Shown: piece by piece, positions 43,066-52,814 of the stretch | Layout: each line of letters starts with the position of its first letter | How positions within the stretch are numbered: position 1 is the first letter of the stretch | Source: Terriglobia bacterium | Lineage (GTDB): Bacteria; Acidobacteriota; Terriglobia; Terriglobales; Acidobacteriaceae | Direction: 5' to 3' | DNA length: 64,000 nt | Assembly (NCBI GenBank): GCA_020073525.1 | Contig: JAIQFA010000004.1 | Span: forward strand, 1 to 64,000 | Program-made: the position numbers and the translations under genes | The notes under the pieces: generated by a model | What the model was told of the DNA's origin: nothing | Databases searched by the model: none | What the model saw: only the letters and a program-made list of their open reading frames with translations

Positions 43066-43932
43066 ATGACGAGAAATGGGTTGTGGGTACTGATCTTAGT
43101 TGTGGGGTCCTATCCAGCGCGGGCAATCTACGGGCCGGACCTCGTTCGGACCAACCGTGCGCTTGCTTCTTACGCATGCCAAGAAGCAAACTTTCAACAG
43201 ACTGAGAAAATCGCCAAGGCCGTCGCGAGCGGCAAGCCGGACGACATCCTTCAAGTTCTAGGCCGTGCAATGAAGGAGTGGCGGGAAACGGCTAGAACCT
43301 CTCCCCTGTACCCGGCGAGGGCCTTCTGTATTCACGAGCTTGTACCAAGCATACTCGAACCTAAGGGTGCCTCACAGACTGACCCAGCAGAGTGGCGGGA
43401 GTCGACACCAGCGGTAACGAAGTTCAAAGACCTCGGCATCGAGTACTACTACTACAGTCCTGATGGGGCTTGGAGGCCCTCGAAAAATCCGGTTGATCTC
43501 AATCAACTGGCAACAGAGTATTTGGATTCCCGTTGGGGACGTCAGGCATTCTTGATGATGACTCAACTCGGTTGGAGCAAAGGCGCTTGCCAGGAAGGGC
43601 CCGATCAGTTCCGGATGGTGATCAAACACGGCGAGGCTTTTCTTGCCAAGTACCCTTCCTCTGAAGTTTCAGACCGCATTCGCTTGGAAGTGGCTAATGC
43701 TTACGCTACCTGGTGGAATGTCGCGAACGCGGAACCGGATGCGTACACGGACCCGAGCCGATATAAAGAGGGCGACGCTAAAGCGAAACGGCGCGCTATC
43801 GAGCTGTATCAACGGTACCTAGGTGCGCAGAAGAGCCCTAAGCCGGATATCAAGAAGCGGCTGAAGGACCTCCAAGAGAACCCAAAAGGCTCCAATAAAT
43901 TGGATTACTTCTGCGAGGATTACGAGGACTAG
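43066..43932 (+). CDS. Secreted hypothetical protein with helical repeats
   Basis: The 288-residue protein has a signal peptide (MTRNGLWVLILVVGSYPARA). The rest is helical: AKAVASGKPDDILQVLGRAM, DLNQLATEYLDSRWGRQAFL, FLAKYPSSEVSDRIRLEVAN and AIELYQRYLG. These look like TPR or Sel1-type hairpins seen in outer-membrane lipoproteins. Four Cys could form disulfides. I do not recognise a family. A 265-bp spacer with no gene lies before it. Confidence 0.6.
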   Translation: MTRNGLWVLILVVGSYPARAIYGPDLVRTNRALASYACQEANFQQTEKIAKAVASGKPDDILQVLGRAMKEWRETARTSPLYPARAFCIHELVPSILEPKGASQTDPAEWRESTPAVTKFKDLGIEYYYYSPDGAWRPSKNPVDLNQLATEYLDSRWGRQAFLMMTQLGWSKGACQEGPDQFRMVIKHGEAFLAKYPSSEVSDRIRLEVANAYATWWNVANAEPDAYTDPSRYKEGDAKAKRRAIELYQRYLGAQKSPKPDIKKRLKDLQENPKGSNKLDYFCEDYED

Positions 43933-44004
43933 CTAGCAAGCTGGCTCGAAAACCATTCGCTTTATATGGCTGAATGCTGATAGCTGATAGCTGACAGCCG
44001 CCCC

Positions 44005-44556
44005 TCACAACTTCGGCAGCACAATCCCCTTCTGCGCCTGATACTTTCCTTTGCGATCCTTATAGCTGGTCTCGCAAACTTCGTCCGACTGGAAGAAGAG
44101 AATCTGACACAGTCCTTCGTTGGCGTAGATCTTCGCGGGCAGCGGAGTGGTGTTCGAGATCTCGAGCGTGACAAAGCCTTCCCACTCCGGCTCGAACGGC
44201 GTCACGTTCACGATGATGCCGCAGCGCGCATAGGTTGACTTGCCGACGCAGATGGTCAGCACATCGCGCGGAATTTTGAAGTACTCGACCGACCGCGCCA
44301 GCGCAAACGAATTCGGCGGCACGATGGCGACATCCGCGTTTACGGTCACGAACGAACGCTCGTCGAAATGCTTAGGGTCGACGATGGTGCTGTTAACGTT
44401 GGTGAAAATCTTGAACTCGTCGGCCACGCGCAAGTCGTATCCATAGCTCGACACGCCGTAGGAAATCACCCCCGCGCTCACCTGCTTCTCCGAGTACGGA
44501 TTAATCATGTCGTGCTCCTGCGCCATACGCCGGATCCAGCGGTCACTCTTGATCAT
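44005..44556 (-). CDS. dcd: dCTP deaminase
   Basis: From the ATG at 44556 ([20 protein letters not shown]), preceded by AAAGGGG, the protein is 183 residues. It has the trimeric dUTPase-like fold with [35 protein letters not shown] and [20 protein letters not shown]. It deaminates dCTP to dUTP. An in-frame upstream extension translates a repeat and is spurious. Its promoter region contains the ATTACAAATTACC inverted repeat. Confidence 0.94.
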   Translation of the reverse strand: MIKSDRWIRRMAQEHDMINPYSEKQVSAGVISYGVSSYGYDLRVADEFKIFTNVNSTIVDPKHFDERSFVTVNADVAIVPPNSFALARSVEYFKIPRDVLTICVGKSTYARCGIIVNVTPFEPEWEGFVTLEISNTTPLPAKIYANEGLCQILFFQSDEVCETSYKDRKGKYQAQKGIVLPKL

Positions 44557-44574
44557 GAAACCCCTTTTGACTTT

Positions 44575-44671
44575 GTAGTTGGTAATTTGTGATTGGTAAT
44601 TTTGCGTCGAGATCGAAAGCCGTATGGGCACGGTTTCCAATCACAAATTACAAATTACCAATTACAAATTT
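44575..44671. repeat. Simple-word inverted repeat upstream of dcd
   Basis: Arms GTAATTTGTGATTGGTAATT and AATCACAAATTACAAATTAC surround a 30-base loop. Same word family as 40951-41052. Confidence 0.75.
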
Positions 44672-44712
44672 CTATCGGCTGGTGCTGCCATATTACGAGA
44701 TTGATCCCCCGG

Positions 44713-44741
44713 TTGACAATCCGCTCTATCTCCCTTAGCAT
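44713..44741 (+). promoter_or_regulatory. Sigma-70-type promoter of the HU gene
   Basis: TTGACA (44713-44718), 17 bp, TAGCAT (44736-44741), about 45 bases before the GTG start of the HU-family gene. Confidence 0.55.
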
Positions 44742-44785
44742 CAATAACTTGAGGAACACCAACTCTCGCGAGACAGGGGATACCC

Positions 44786-45055
44786 GTGATTAAGCTCGAC
44801 ATCATCAATGAAGTGGTCAACCGCACCGGGATCACCAAGACCAAAGCGGAGCTGGCCGTCGAAACCGTCTTTGAGAGCATGAAGAAGGCGCTCTCGACCG
44901 GCGACCGCATTGAACTGCGCGGCTTCGGCGTCTTCAACGTGCGCCCGCGCAAGACCGGCATCGGACGCAATCCGCGCACCGGCGCCGAAGTTTCCATTCC
45001 GCCGGGCAAAGCCGTCCGCTTCAAACCCGGCAAGGAACTGCAGTCGATTGATTAA
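44786..45055 (+). CDS. HU-family DNA-binding protein
   Basis: The 89-residue protein (GTG start, AGGGGAT upstream) has the HU/IHF fold: MIKLDIINEVVNRTGITKTK, then ELRGFGVFNVRPRKTGIGRN and the DNA-binding arm signature RNPRTGAEVSIPPGKAVRFKP. It bends and compacts DNA. Whether it is HU or IHF-like cannot be told from one gene. It has its own promoter and is followed by an inverted repeat. Confidence 0.93.
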   Translation: MIKLDIINEVVNRTGITKTKAELAVETVFESMKKALSTGDRIELRGFGVFNVRPRKTGIGRNPRTGAEVSIPPGKAVRFKPGKELQSID

Positions 45056-45060
45056 CGCGA

Positions 45061-45134
45061 ATTGCAGATTGCAGAAGTCAGATTGAAGAAGTAAACGCAC
45101 ACCTCTGCAATCTGACCTCTAGCTTCTGACCTCA
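45061..45134. repeat. Simple-word inverted repeat after the HU gene
   Basis: ATTGCAGAAGTCAGATTGAAG in the left arm, CTGCAATCTGACCTCTAGCT in the right. It forms a long imperfect stem 5 bases past the stop and may act as a 3'-end structure. Confidence 0.7.
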
Positions 45135-45177
45135 CTCTCGGCCTTTGCAGGTAATATCAAGATAGGCCCGACACCGT

Positions 45178-46236
45178 ATGTCCGAACCCACATCCACTTG
45201 TCCAGCCGCCCTTGATTGGGATCAGCAGTCCCAACCCGGTGTCTGGGTGATCCCACCACCACGTCAGCGCTGGTGGCTCTATGGACTGTTCCTGCTCTTG
45301 ACCCTGTTCAGCACCATGGTCGTCGGCGCGCGCATGCAGTTCAACTTCTTGCACCAGCAGCCGGCATTCTCGCTGAATGACGACACGCTTTCCTTGTTCC
45401 CCATCGGCTGGATCGCGGAGCATCCCGCAAATCTATTGCTGGGCCTCCCCTTCTCGCTCACGTTGATGTTCATTCTGTTCGCGCACGAGATGGGACACTA
45501 CCTTTATGCGCGCCACTACCGCGTGTATGCGACGCTGCCGTTCTTCGTGCCCTTCCCCAGCCTGATCGGCACGCTCGGCGCCTTCATCCGCATCAAGAGC
45601 CCAATCCCCTCACGCGCCGCGCTCTTCGACATCGGAATTGCCGGGCCGATCGCCGGATTCATCCCGGCGTGTATCGCTTTGATCTATGGGCTGTCACTCT
45701 CGCATCCCATCGCCAGTGCGGCACCGCCAGAAATTCAACTGGGATTCCCGCTGGCCTTTCATCTCGCTGCACGCCTGTTGCACATCGCGGTGCCGCTCTC
45801 CGCGCTCTCGCTGCATCCAATCGCAGCTGCCGCATGGGTTGGAATGTTCGCCACCGCGCTCAACCTGTTGCCGGGCGGACAACTCGACGGCGGCCACATC
45901 GTGTTTTCCATCTCGCCGAGCCTGCATCGCTGGATCTCGCTGCTGACGGTCTTCGCGCTCGTACCCTTCGGAAAATATCTGTGGACGGGGTGGTTCCTCT
46001 GGGCAGTGCTGCTGGCGTTGACGGGCAGGCATCCGCGCGTCCCGCGCTATCCAGAAGTCTCCGGCGGGCGGCGCGCCCTCGCACTCTGTGCGGCGCTGAT
46101 GCTGGTGATGAGTTTCACCCCCGCGCCCTTCACGCATAGCTCGGGACGGGAAGTCTGGCCGGAAATCCGCGACGGAAGCCGAGACACACTGCACGACCTC
46201 AGAGACGGCGTTCGCCACCTGCTGCATCGCAAATAA
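45178..46236 (+). CDS. M50-family (site-2-protease-type) membrane metalloprotease
   Basis: The 352-residue protein has several membrane segments and both zinc motifs: HEMGH at residue about 101-105 (FAHEMGHYLYARHYRV) and NLLPGGQLDGGH near 233. The segment PSLIGTLGAFIRIKSPIPSR matches the GxxxGxxI/R-P loop of this group. It should cleave membrane-embedded substrates; the substrate is unknown. It has no PDZ domain, unlike RseP. It stands between the HU gene and the convergent priA. Confidence 0.88.
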   Translation: MSEPTSTCPAALDWDQQSQPGVWVIPPPRQRWWLYGLFLLLTLFSTMVVGARMQFNFLHQQPAFSLNDDTLSLFPIGWIAEHPANLLLGLPFSLTLMFILFAHEMGHYLYARHYRVYATLPFFVPFPSLIGTLGAFIRIKSPIPSRAALFDIGIAGPIAGFIPACIALIYGLSLSHPIASAAPPEIQLGFPLAFHLAARLLHIAVPLSALSLHPIAAAAWVGMFATALNLLPGGQLDGGHIVFSISPSLHRWISLLTVFALVPFGKYLWTGWFLWAVLLALTGRHPRVPRYPEVSGGRRALALCAALMLVMSFTPAPFTHSSGREVWPEIRDGSRDTLHDLRDGVRHLLHRK

Positions 46237-46299
46237 TCGCTTCGCAGAGAGTAAGGACTTGCGTTCGCCAACGACCAACGACTCGCGACCAACGACGTC

Positions 46300-48807
46300 C
46301 TACATCAACCACACCGCATCCACATCCACAATCACCTGCGTTCGCGGAATCTTTCTTGCCGCGGCTTCCGCCAGCATCGCCCGCAAAAGTGTGTTCATCT
46401 TCTCGCGACTGGGCGATTTCAGAATGAAGTGATACCGGTAGTCGCGCTTCAACCGCGTGATTGGCGCCGCCGCCGGGCCCAGAACGCGAATGCCTTCATG
46501 CCGCGTTTTCTCAAACCAGCGCCCAAGTTCGCCCGACCACTGCAGCGCTTCGTCTAACTTCTCGCTGCGGATGAGCACGTTCGCAATCGCGCTGTATGGC
46601 GGATAGTGCATCCAGGCGCGAAACTGTAGCTCTTTATCGTAGAACCCGGCAAAATCATGCCGCGCCGCAAACTGGACCGCGTAGTGATCCTGAAAATAAG
46701 TCTGCAACACAACTTTTCCCGGAGACTGTCCGCGCCCGGCGCGCCCGGCTACCTGCGTCAATAGCTGAAACGTTCTCTCGGCTGCGCGGAAATCCGGCAA
46801 CCCCAGCGCCATGTCGGCCCCGACCACGCCGACCAACGTTACACCGTGAATGTCGTGGCCTTTCGCGATCATCTGCGTGCCCACTAGCATGTCGAGCGTG
46901 CCTTCATTCAGCGCGTTGAGCGCGTGCTCGAAATCTTCGCGACCGCGCACGGTGTCGCGATCGAGCCGCCCGATCCGCGCCTGCGGAAACATGCCGTGGA
47001 GCAACTCTTCCAGCTTCTCTGATCCGGTGCCGACAAAGTACACGTACTCGCTGCCACAATTCGCGCACTTGTCGGGGATCTTCGCGATGTGCCCGCAATA
47101 GTGGCATTCCATCTTGCGCTCGCGTTTGTGGTGGGTCATGGAGACGGCGCAGTTCTGGCACTGCAACGTTTTGCCACAGGCGCGGCACAACACCACTGGC
47201 GAATACCCGCGCCGGTTGAGCAGCACCATGACCTGCTCTTTTTTCTCCAGCCGCTCGCGGATTTCCTCTGCCAGCTTGCGCGAGATCACCTGCTCCTGCC
47301 CCGTCTCCTGAAATTCCTGCCGCATGTCGATAATCTCGACTTCCGGCAAGGGACGCATTTCCACCCGGTCGGGCAACTCCACGAGCGCGTATTTGTTTTT
47401 CTTCGCGTTGTAGTAGGACTCGAGCGAAGGCGTGGCCGATCCCAGCACGACGACGGCTCCCGCCATCTTTGCCCGCATCACCGCCACGTCGCGCGCGTGA
47501 TAGCGCGGCGTCTCCTCTTGCTTGTAAGACGAATCCTGCTCCTCATCGACAATGATGAGCGCGAGATCGCTAACGGGAGCGAACACTGCCGACCGCGTCC
47601 CCGCCACCACCCGCGCCTCGCCGCGTCGGATGCGATGCCACTGTTCCGCCCGCTCCGCATCCGAGAGTCCGGAATGCAGAATGGCGACTTCATCGCCAAA
47701 CACCTGATGCAGATCCGCGGCCACCGCCGGAGTCAGCCCAATTTCAGGCACCAGCAGGATCGACGACCGGCCCTGTTTCAAAACTTCGCGCATGCAGGCG
47801 AGATAGACGGCCGTCTTTCCCGAACCTGTGATGCCGTGCAGTAACAGGCCGCCGAATTTGCACGAGGTGACGGCCGCACCAATCTTGGCAAGCGCGTCCT
47901 TCTGCGCCGCGCTGAATTCAAACTCAAACGGAGAGCGCCGCGGTTTGAGCTTGGAAGTCGTGAAGTCTTGCGGCTGGTCCACCAATTCAACCAACTCGCG
48001 CCGCACCAGCGTGCCAAGGGTAGTGCGCGGCACATCCAGTCCGCGCAAAGCCTCGACGGGCACCCTGCCACCTGCCGCCGCGAGCGCGTCGATCAAAGTC
48101 CGCTGGTTCTCGTTAAGCTTCTTTGCTGTGCTTGTCGTGCTCGTGTGGGGACGGGCCTGTGGCCCGTCCAGCGGAGGCGAAGCCTCCGCCCTCTCCTCCG
48201 CACCGAGCAGCACCGCAACCTTCACCAGTCGCGCCGCATCCCGCGCCGCCGAAACATCTTCGCGCGCAATCCACTTCTTCCGCACCATCCCGCTCAGCAG
48301 GGCCTTCCCCACCCGCGTCGCCCCGCGCAGGCTTTCCTCGCGCATGCTCTCCCGCTCCGCCAGATAGTCGAGCACGCGAAATTCGACCAGTTGCTGCTCG
48401 GGCGTGCGCTTCGAGCGCGCCGGAGACCCCGACATCCCCGCCAGATGCAGCGCCATCCGGCCCTCGTCGGTGATGCGATACGCGATGGCCCGCTTGAACT
48501 CTGCCGCCAGCGGCAGCATAGTGCGAAACACCTCTCCCACCGGCGCGAGATAGTAATCGGCAATCCACTTCCCAAGTTTCAGCAGTTGTTCGTCGAGAAC
48601 GGGCGAGAGGTCGAGCGCTTCGATGACTTTCTTGGTCTTTACCTGCGGTGGACGGTCATGCACCTCAACCACAATGCCCGACATGCGTTGTTGGCGGAAC
48701 GGTACCAGAACTCGCCCGCCCACCACCGGCTCCATCCCCGGCGGAATGGTGTAGGTAAACACCATGTCGAGCGGCACGGCGAGAGCGACGTCGCAGAAGA
48801 GGGACAT
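46300..48807 (-). CDS. priA: Primosomal protein N' (PriA helicase)
   Basis: From ATG 48807 (MSLFCDVALAVPLDMVFTYT) the protein is 835 residues. It has the 3'-binding domain (PPGMEPVVGGRVLVPFRQQR), Walker A GITGSGKTAVY (about 324), IIVDEEQDSSYKQEETPRYH (417), zinc clusters (CRACGKTLQCQNC, CHYCGH, CANCGS, about 545-590) and QMIAKGHDIHGVTLVGVVGAD. It restarts replication at repaired forks. A palindromic repeat is read in frame at residues about 205-222 (EASPPLDGPQARPHTS). Confidence 0.95.
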   Translation of the reverse strand: MSLFCDVALAVPLDMVFTYTIPPGMEPVVGGRVLVPFRQQRMSGIVVEVHDRPPQVKTKKVIEALDLSPVLDEQLLKLGKWIADYYLAPVGEVFRTMLPLAAEFKRAIAYRITDEGRMALHLAGMSGSPARSKRTPEQQLVEFRVLDYLAERESMREESLRGATRVGKALLSGMVRKKWIAREDVSAARDAARLVKVAVLLGAEERAEASPPLDGPQARPHTSTTSTAKKLNENQRTLIDALAAAGGRVPVEALRGLDVPRTTLGTLVRRELVELVDQPQDFTTSKLKPRRSPFEFEFSAAQKDALAKIGAAVTSCKFGGLLLHGITGSGKTAVYLACMREVLKQGRSSILLVPEIGLTPAVAADLHQVFGDEVAILHSGLSDAERAEQWHRIRRGEARVVAGTRSAVFAPVSDLALIIVDEEQDSSYKQEETPRYHARDVAVMRAKMAGAVVVLGSATPSLESYYNAKKNKYALVELPDRVEMRPLPEVEIIDMRQEFQETGQEQVISRKLAEEIRERLEKKEQVMVLLNRRGYSPVVLCRACGKTLQCQNCAVSMTHHKRERKMECHYCGHIAKIPDKCANCGSEYVYFVGTGSEKLEELLHGMFPQARIGRLDRDTVRGREDFEHALNALNEGTLDMLVGTQMIAKGHDIHGVTLVGVVGADMALGLPDFRAAERTFQLLTQVAGRAGRGQSPGKVVLQTYFQDHYAVQFAARHDFAGFYDKELQFRAWMHYPPYSAIANVLIRSEKLDEALQWSGELGRWFEKTRHEGIRVLGPAAAPITRLKRDYRYHFILKSPSREKMNTLLRAMLAEAAARKIPRTQVIVDVDAVWLM
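48143..48190. repeat. Two-hairpin palindromic repeat inside priA
   Basis: GTGTGGGGACGGGCC/GGCCCGTCC, then GCGGAGGCGAAGCCTCCGC. Its start GTGTGGGGACGGG matches the intergenic copy at 39261. Confidence 0.85.
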
Positions 48808-48978
48808 GTCGGAGGTGTCGCCGGCGTCTTGTCGGCTAAGAAATGCTAACACCCGCGCAGGATGAGAATGAGTTGAGGCTGAACGCAGCCTGCAGAACGC
48901 GCAAGCGTTTCACAAGTTGTCATACTATCTATTTGCAATCTTGTCGAACTGAGTGTTGTTTGAGAGGGCACGACGATC

Positions 48979-49341
48979 CTAGGTGTTTTCGCGATCCCCA
49001 TGCGATGGCGGATGCGAGATGACAAGGAAGTGAACCTCATCACCCGAGTCATTCCTCATCTGGTGCGAAGTTCCCGCGGGAATCCAAATCCCCTCACCGG
49101 CGTTCAGCATTACTTCACGGCCACCGACTTCCATGACAGCTTTGCCCGCGAGTATGTAGAAGAACTGTTGTGCGTGATGGTGGAAGTGGCGAACCTCCGC
49201 CGCGCCCGCCGGCATGAATTCCTGAATCACGCTCAGCTGCGGATTCTTTACCAAGTGCCAGCCATCGCAGCCCGTGCCCCAGACGTAGTGCTCGGCCGTC
49301 AGTTTGCTGATAGCTTCTGCGTTACTCTCGATTCTTGCCAA
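48979..49341 (-). CDS. Cupin-fold protein
   Basis: The 120-residue single-domain cupin (TTG start) has motif 1 as HFHHHAQQFFYILAGKAVMEV (metal ligands His, His, then Gln or Glu position) and motif 2 GEGIWIPAGTSHQMRN. Such proteins bind a metal and may act as small-molecule sensors, isomerases or dioxygenases; the role is unknown. It is an isolated gene after priA. The TTG start is not strongly supported by a ribosome-binding site. Confidence 0.8.
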   Translation of the reverse strand: MARIESNAEAISKLTAEHYVWGTGCDGWHLVKNPQLSVIQEFMPAGAAEVRHFHHHAQQFFYILAGKAVMEVGGREVMLNAGEGIWIPAGTSHQMRNDSGDEVHFLVISHPPSHGDRENT

Positions 49342-49763
49342 TTCTTGTCAAGCCCCCGTTTTGACGTTTTTCCCCGTAAGTCCATGCATTGGCTGGCAAA
49401 ATAAAGTCGGAAAAGTTGTCGGTATGGGTAGATCGAAATTGATATAATAAAGTTATAGAGATAAGAAAAGGGTGCGGATCATTCCCGCACCCTTTTTCAT
49501 TGGGTGTCTTGGAGACCTTGTTTCCGCCGGGTCGCTAGCCAGGTTTTACTGACAACTGATAGCTGACGGCTGAAAACTGCCCCTAAGTCCTTATTCCGGA
49601 ATACTTTAATATAAGTCCTTTAGATTCAAAGACCGAAGCAAAAAAATCCCGCCAACCCCATGATTCCATTAGACCGGGGGGGAGGGGGGTACCGTGATCA
49701 ACCAGTAAACACGTCCCAAAAGCGGGAATAGGTGGACGCAGCGGATCCCCCCGCCCGTTCTTC
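49342..49763. other. Non-coding region with an orphan promoter-terminator unit
   Basis: About 420 bases without a convincing gene. It holds the unit at 49440-49497, AGCTGACGG words near 49560 and a homopurine run GGGGGGGAGGGGGG near 49675. Confidence 0.6.
49440..49497 (+). ncRNA. Candidate very short RNA: extended -10 followed by terminator
   Basis: TGATATAAT (49440-49448) is an extended -10 box. About 22 bases later GGGTGCGG-(7-base loop)-CCGCACCC is followed by TTTTT, a canonical terminator. The transcript would be about 43 nt with no open reading frame. No good -35 box is seen. On the minus strand the hairpin is followed by TTTTCTTAT, so it may also be the terminator of the glycosylase gene. 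Confidence 0.4.
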
Positions 49764-50664
49764 CTATTCCACGCCTTTCCCTGGTGCTTTCAGTCCCAAC
49801 TCCTTCATCACCATCTGCAAGTCTTTCCACGCCTCGCCCTTCTGCCGCGGATCGCGCAGCAGAAACGCCGGATGGTAGGTGACTGCCAGCTTGCATCCGT
49901 CCCAGTTGGGATCGTTGCTGCGGACGCCTGCGGGTTTGAAGTCGTAGAAGCGCCCGCGCAGTTGGATCATCGAAGCACTCATCGCCAGCAACGTTTTGGC
50001 GGCAGTGGCGCCGAGGGCTACGATCACTTTCGGCTTGACCACGGCGATCTGCCGCATCAGAAACGGCGAACAGGTCGCGCATTCCTCGCGCTCCGGCTGG
50101 CGATTCCCCGGTGGGCGGCACTTCACGATATTCGCGATGTAGACCTGCTCGCGCTCGATTCCCATCGCTTTGATCATGTTGTTGAGAAGCTGCCCGGCGC
50201 GGCCGACAAACGGCTCGCCCTTTTCGTCTTCATCGGCGCCCGGCCCTTCGCCCACGAACATCAGATCGGCGGTTGGATTACCGACACCGAATACAATCTG
50301 CTTCCGTCCCTGCTTATGGAGCACGCAGCGCGTACAGTCGCCCAGGTCTTCGCGGATAATCTTCAGCGCCTTCACCGGATCGCTGACACTCTGCTCGGGC
50401 TTTAGCGCAATCGCGTCAAAAATGTTCTCTTCAACAACGCGAGGCGCGACCGCCGTGGCCTTCCGTGGACTCATCTCTTCTCCCGATTCTGGATTCGTCG
50501 AAACCGCAATTTCTGCCTCGCCCACTGCAATCGACACTCCTGTAGTGTCCCCAAAGCGATCCGACACCGGCCGCCGGTAAAAGTCGTAGATCCCCATCTC
50601 GTTGTAGTAACGGATTCGCGCTGCAAGGGCGCGGCGAAGTTCAGGATCAAGGGTGAAAGGCATT
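49764..50664 (-). CDS. Type-4 (family 4) uracil-DNA glycosylase
   Basis: From ATG 50664 ([20 protein letters not shown]) the protein is about 299 residues. The C-terminal domain has the family-4 motif [22 protein letters not shown], the [4Fe-4S] cysteines ([23 protein letters not shown]) and [11 protein letters not shown]. It removes uracil from DNA. The N-terminal 85 residues are a variable extension. It follows a secreted cupin gene on the same strand. The upstream in-frame codon adds only six residues. Confidence 0.92.
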
Positions 50665-50734
50665 GCGGATAAGGATAACAAAGGTAAGTGCGGCGCGCGC
50701 CCTCACCCGCGAAAAGGAAGGCGAATCTTGGAGG

Positions 50735-51400
50735 CTACTTCAACTCAATCTCCACAATCGTCCCGCCGGTCGTTCCTTCGTTGGCCAGCGAGTGCGTGAC
50801 TTTGGCATCGACCCAATGAATGTCTCCCGCCTTCACTTCGTGGGTGAACGACTTCCCGTCGGGACTGGTCATCTTCAGCAGGAGCGGCGTAGCAGAAACA
50901 ATCAGGTAAGGGCGCTCGTGGGTATGCATTGCGGACGTAGTTCCGGGCGCCAGCGTCCACTTGTAAATCCGCGCGCTGGGGTTTTCCGCTTCCACCTTCG
51001 CCGCGGCTGGTCCAGAAGCCTGCGCCGGCCGATGAAAAAATTCCACATCCAGCACTTCGAAGTCGGCAGTGCCAACGTTGTGCACCCGGTGAGTGTAGGG
51101 CCCATTCGACTCCGACGCCGAAACGTCTCCAGGCCTCGTCGTCTCGGGTGCGCTCTCCGGATCACCGGGCTTTTGCCGCGTGATGATGGTATCGGTCAAA
51201 TCGATTGCCGCCCGGTCATGCGAGTGCGTGTGGTAGAGCGTACTCTCGCCCGGTAGGAGCTTCACCCGCAGGACTATCACGGAGTCATTTTTCAGAACAA
51301 CGTGATGGTGCGGTTCCTCTTCTACGGGAACCGGCGATTGCTGCGCGGCAATAAGATTTGACAACACGAATACCAACGCTCCGCACAAAAGGATTTTCAC
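50735..51400 (-). CDS. Secreted double-cupin protein
   Basis: The 221-residue protein has a signal peptide (MKILLCGALVFVLSNLIAAQ) and two cupin-like halves: LLPGESTLYHTHSHDRAAIDL and LAPGTTSAMHTHERPYLIVS, each with a His-x-His metal site, and GDIHWVDAKVTHSLANEGT. It may be a periplasmic metal-dependent enzyme or binding protein. The start is 9 bases from the coaBC stop, so it is probably co-transcribed. Confidence 0.78.
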   Translation of the reverse strand: MKILLCGALVFVLSNLIAAQQSPVPVEEEPHHHVVLKNDSVIVLRVKLLPGESTLYHTHSHDRAAIDLTDTIITRQKPGDPESAPETTRPGDVSASESNGPYTHRVHNVGTADFEVLDVEFFHRPAQASGPAAAKVEAENPSARIYKWTLAPGTTSAMHTHERPYLIVSATPLLLKMTSPDGKSFTHEVKAGDIHWVDAKVTHSLANEGTTGGTIVEIELK

Positions 51401-51409
51401 GGGATTCTC

Positions 51410-52627
51410 CTACCGAACAGCCGTGCCCCGATGCTTGCGCAGCTTCACCACCTGGTCCAACACGCGGTGGGCAACTTCCCACTTCGAGGTTTCGGGAACC
51501 TCAACCACTTCGCTGTGCGAGATGATCGTGACCGCGTTGCGGTCGGAATCAAAACCGATCCCCTCGCGCGAAACGTCGTTGACTACGATGGCATCGAGCG
51601 ATTTCGAGGCCAGTTTCTTGCGCGCGTTTTCGAGTACGTTTTCCGTCTCGGCGGCGAATCCCACGACGACCTGCGAAGTCTTCCGGCGCGCCACTTCCCC
51701 CAAAATATCCGCCGTCGGCTCCAACTCCAGCGTCATCTCACCTTTGCGCTTGATCTTCTGTCCCGCCGCCGCTTTCGGCCGGAAATCAGCCACGGCCGCC
51801 GTTTTGATCACCACCGTACTCTCGGGCAGTAATTTCAAAACTGCGGTGCGCATTTCTTCGGAAGTTTCAACCCGCGTCAGTTCCGCTGCGCCCGGAACGG
51901 CAATCGCCGTCGGCCCACTCACCAGCAGCACGCGCGCTCCGCGCCGCAGCGCTGCTTCCGCGATGGCATAGCCCATCCGCCCACTCGACCGGTTGGTCAA
52001 GTAGCGCACCGGATCGATCTTCTCCCGCGTCGGCCCCGCCGTGACCAGCACCGTTTCACCCGCGAGATCCTGCGAGGCACCCAGGGCTTCCATCACCGCC
52101 GCCACAATCGTTTCGTTCTCCGCCAGTCGCCCCGCACCTGTCATGCCGCACGCCAGATAGCCTTGGCCGGGCTCGACAATGCGTACACCACGCTTCCGCA
52201 GGATTTCGAGGTTCGCCTGCGTGGCCGTGTGATTCCACATGTTGACGTTCATCGCTGGAGCCACGACAACAGGAGCGGTCGTCGCGAGATACAGAGTGCT
52301 CAGGAAGTCGTTGGCAATTCCCTGCGCGAAGCGTGCCAGCACATCGGCCGTGGCCGGGGCCACGAGCAGCGCGTCGATTGCCTGGGCAATGGCAATGTGC
52401 TCGATCGCCGACTCGACATTTGCCTGCGCGTCTCCGGATTGCGAGCCGAACATGTCGGTAATAACTTTTTCTCCGGAGAGAGCTGCGAAGGTGAGAGGAC
52501 GAACAAACTCCTGCGCCGCGCGGGTCATGACGACTTGGACACGAATGCCGCGGTCCTGCAGAAGGCGCACGATTTCCGCCGCCTTATAGGCTGCAATGCC
52601 ACCGGACACGCCCAGCGCAATTTTCAT
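51410..52627 (-). CDS. coaBC: Bifunctional phosphopantothenoylcysteine decarboxylase/synthetase
   Basis: The 405-residue protein has the CoaC flavoprotein domain (MKIALGVSGGIAAYKAAEIV, PAMNVNMWNHTATQANLEIL, CGMTGAGRLAE) and the CoaB synthetase domain (TAGPTREKIDPVRYLTNRSS, GRMGYAIAEAALRRGARV, VGFAAETENVLENARKKL). It makes 4'-phosphopantetheine from phosphopantothenate and cysteine. It follows rpoZ as in many bacteria. A hairpin repeat fills the spacer upstream. Confidence 0.95.
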   Translation of the reverse strand: MKIALGVSGGIAAYKAAEIVRLLQDRGIRVQVVMTRAAQEFVRPLTFAALSGEKVITDMFGSQSGDAQANVESAIEHIAIAQAIDALLVAPATADVLARFAQGIANDFLSTLYLATTAPVVVAPAMNVNMWNHTATQANLEILRKRGVRIVEPGQGYLACGMTGAGRLAENETIVAAVMEALGASQDLAGETVLVTAGPTREKIDPVRYLTNRSSGRMGYAIAEAALRRGARVLLVSGPTAIAVPGAAELTRVETSEEMRTAVLKLLPESTVVIKTAAVADFRPKAAAGQKIKRKGEMTLELEPTADILGEVARRKTSQVVVGFAAETENVLENARKKLASKSLDAIVVNDVSREGIGFDSDRNAVTIISHSEVVEVPETSKWEVAHRVLDQVVKLRKHRGTAVR

Positions 52628-52730
52628 AGGAGGAAGACGGCGGCTCTCACAATCCAGCCCCGTCTACAGAATTGATGCCGCCACTTGGCGCGAGATTCAT
52701 ACCTGCGCATTTCGCGGCATCCCGATACAA

Positions 52731-52799
52731 GCCCCTAAAGGGGCATCTGATCTCGAAGGACTTACGGCATCGTTGAAGCGATGCCCTGATACGAAACCA
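52731..52799. repeat. Two-hairpin repeat (GCCCCTAAAGGGGC / GGCATCG type)
   Basis: GCCCCTAAAGGGGC, then GGCATCGTTGAAGCGATGCC, then CTGATACGAAAC. It lies between rpoZ and coaBC. Confidence 0.75.
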
Positions 52800-52814
52800 G
52801 ACTCTTCGATCGTT

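Noticed and set aside
43066-43932. Another mobile cassette
   Set aside because: I looked for inverted ends and target duplications around this secreted-protein gene and found none.
49000-49404. Plus-strand frame over the cupin gene
   Set aside because: It is the antisense of a convincing cupin domain and has no family features.
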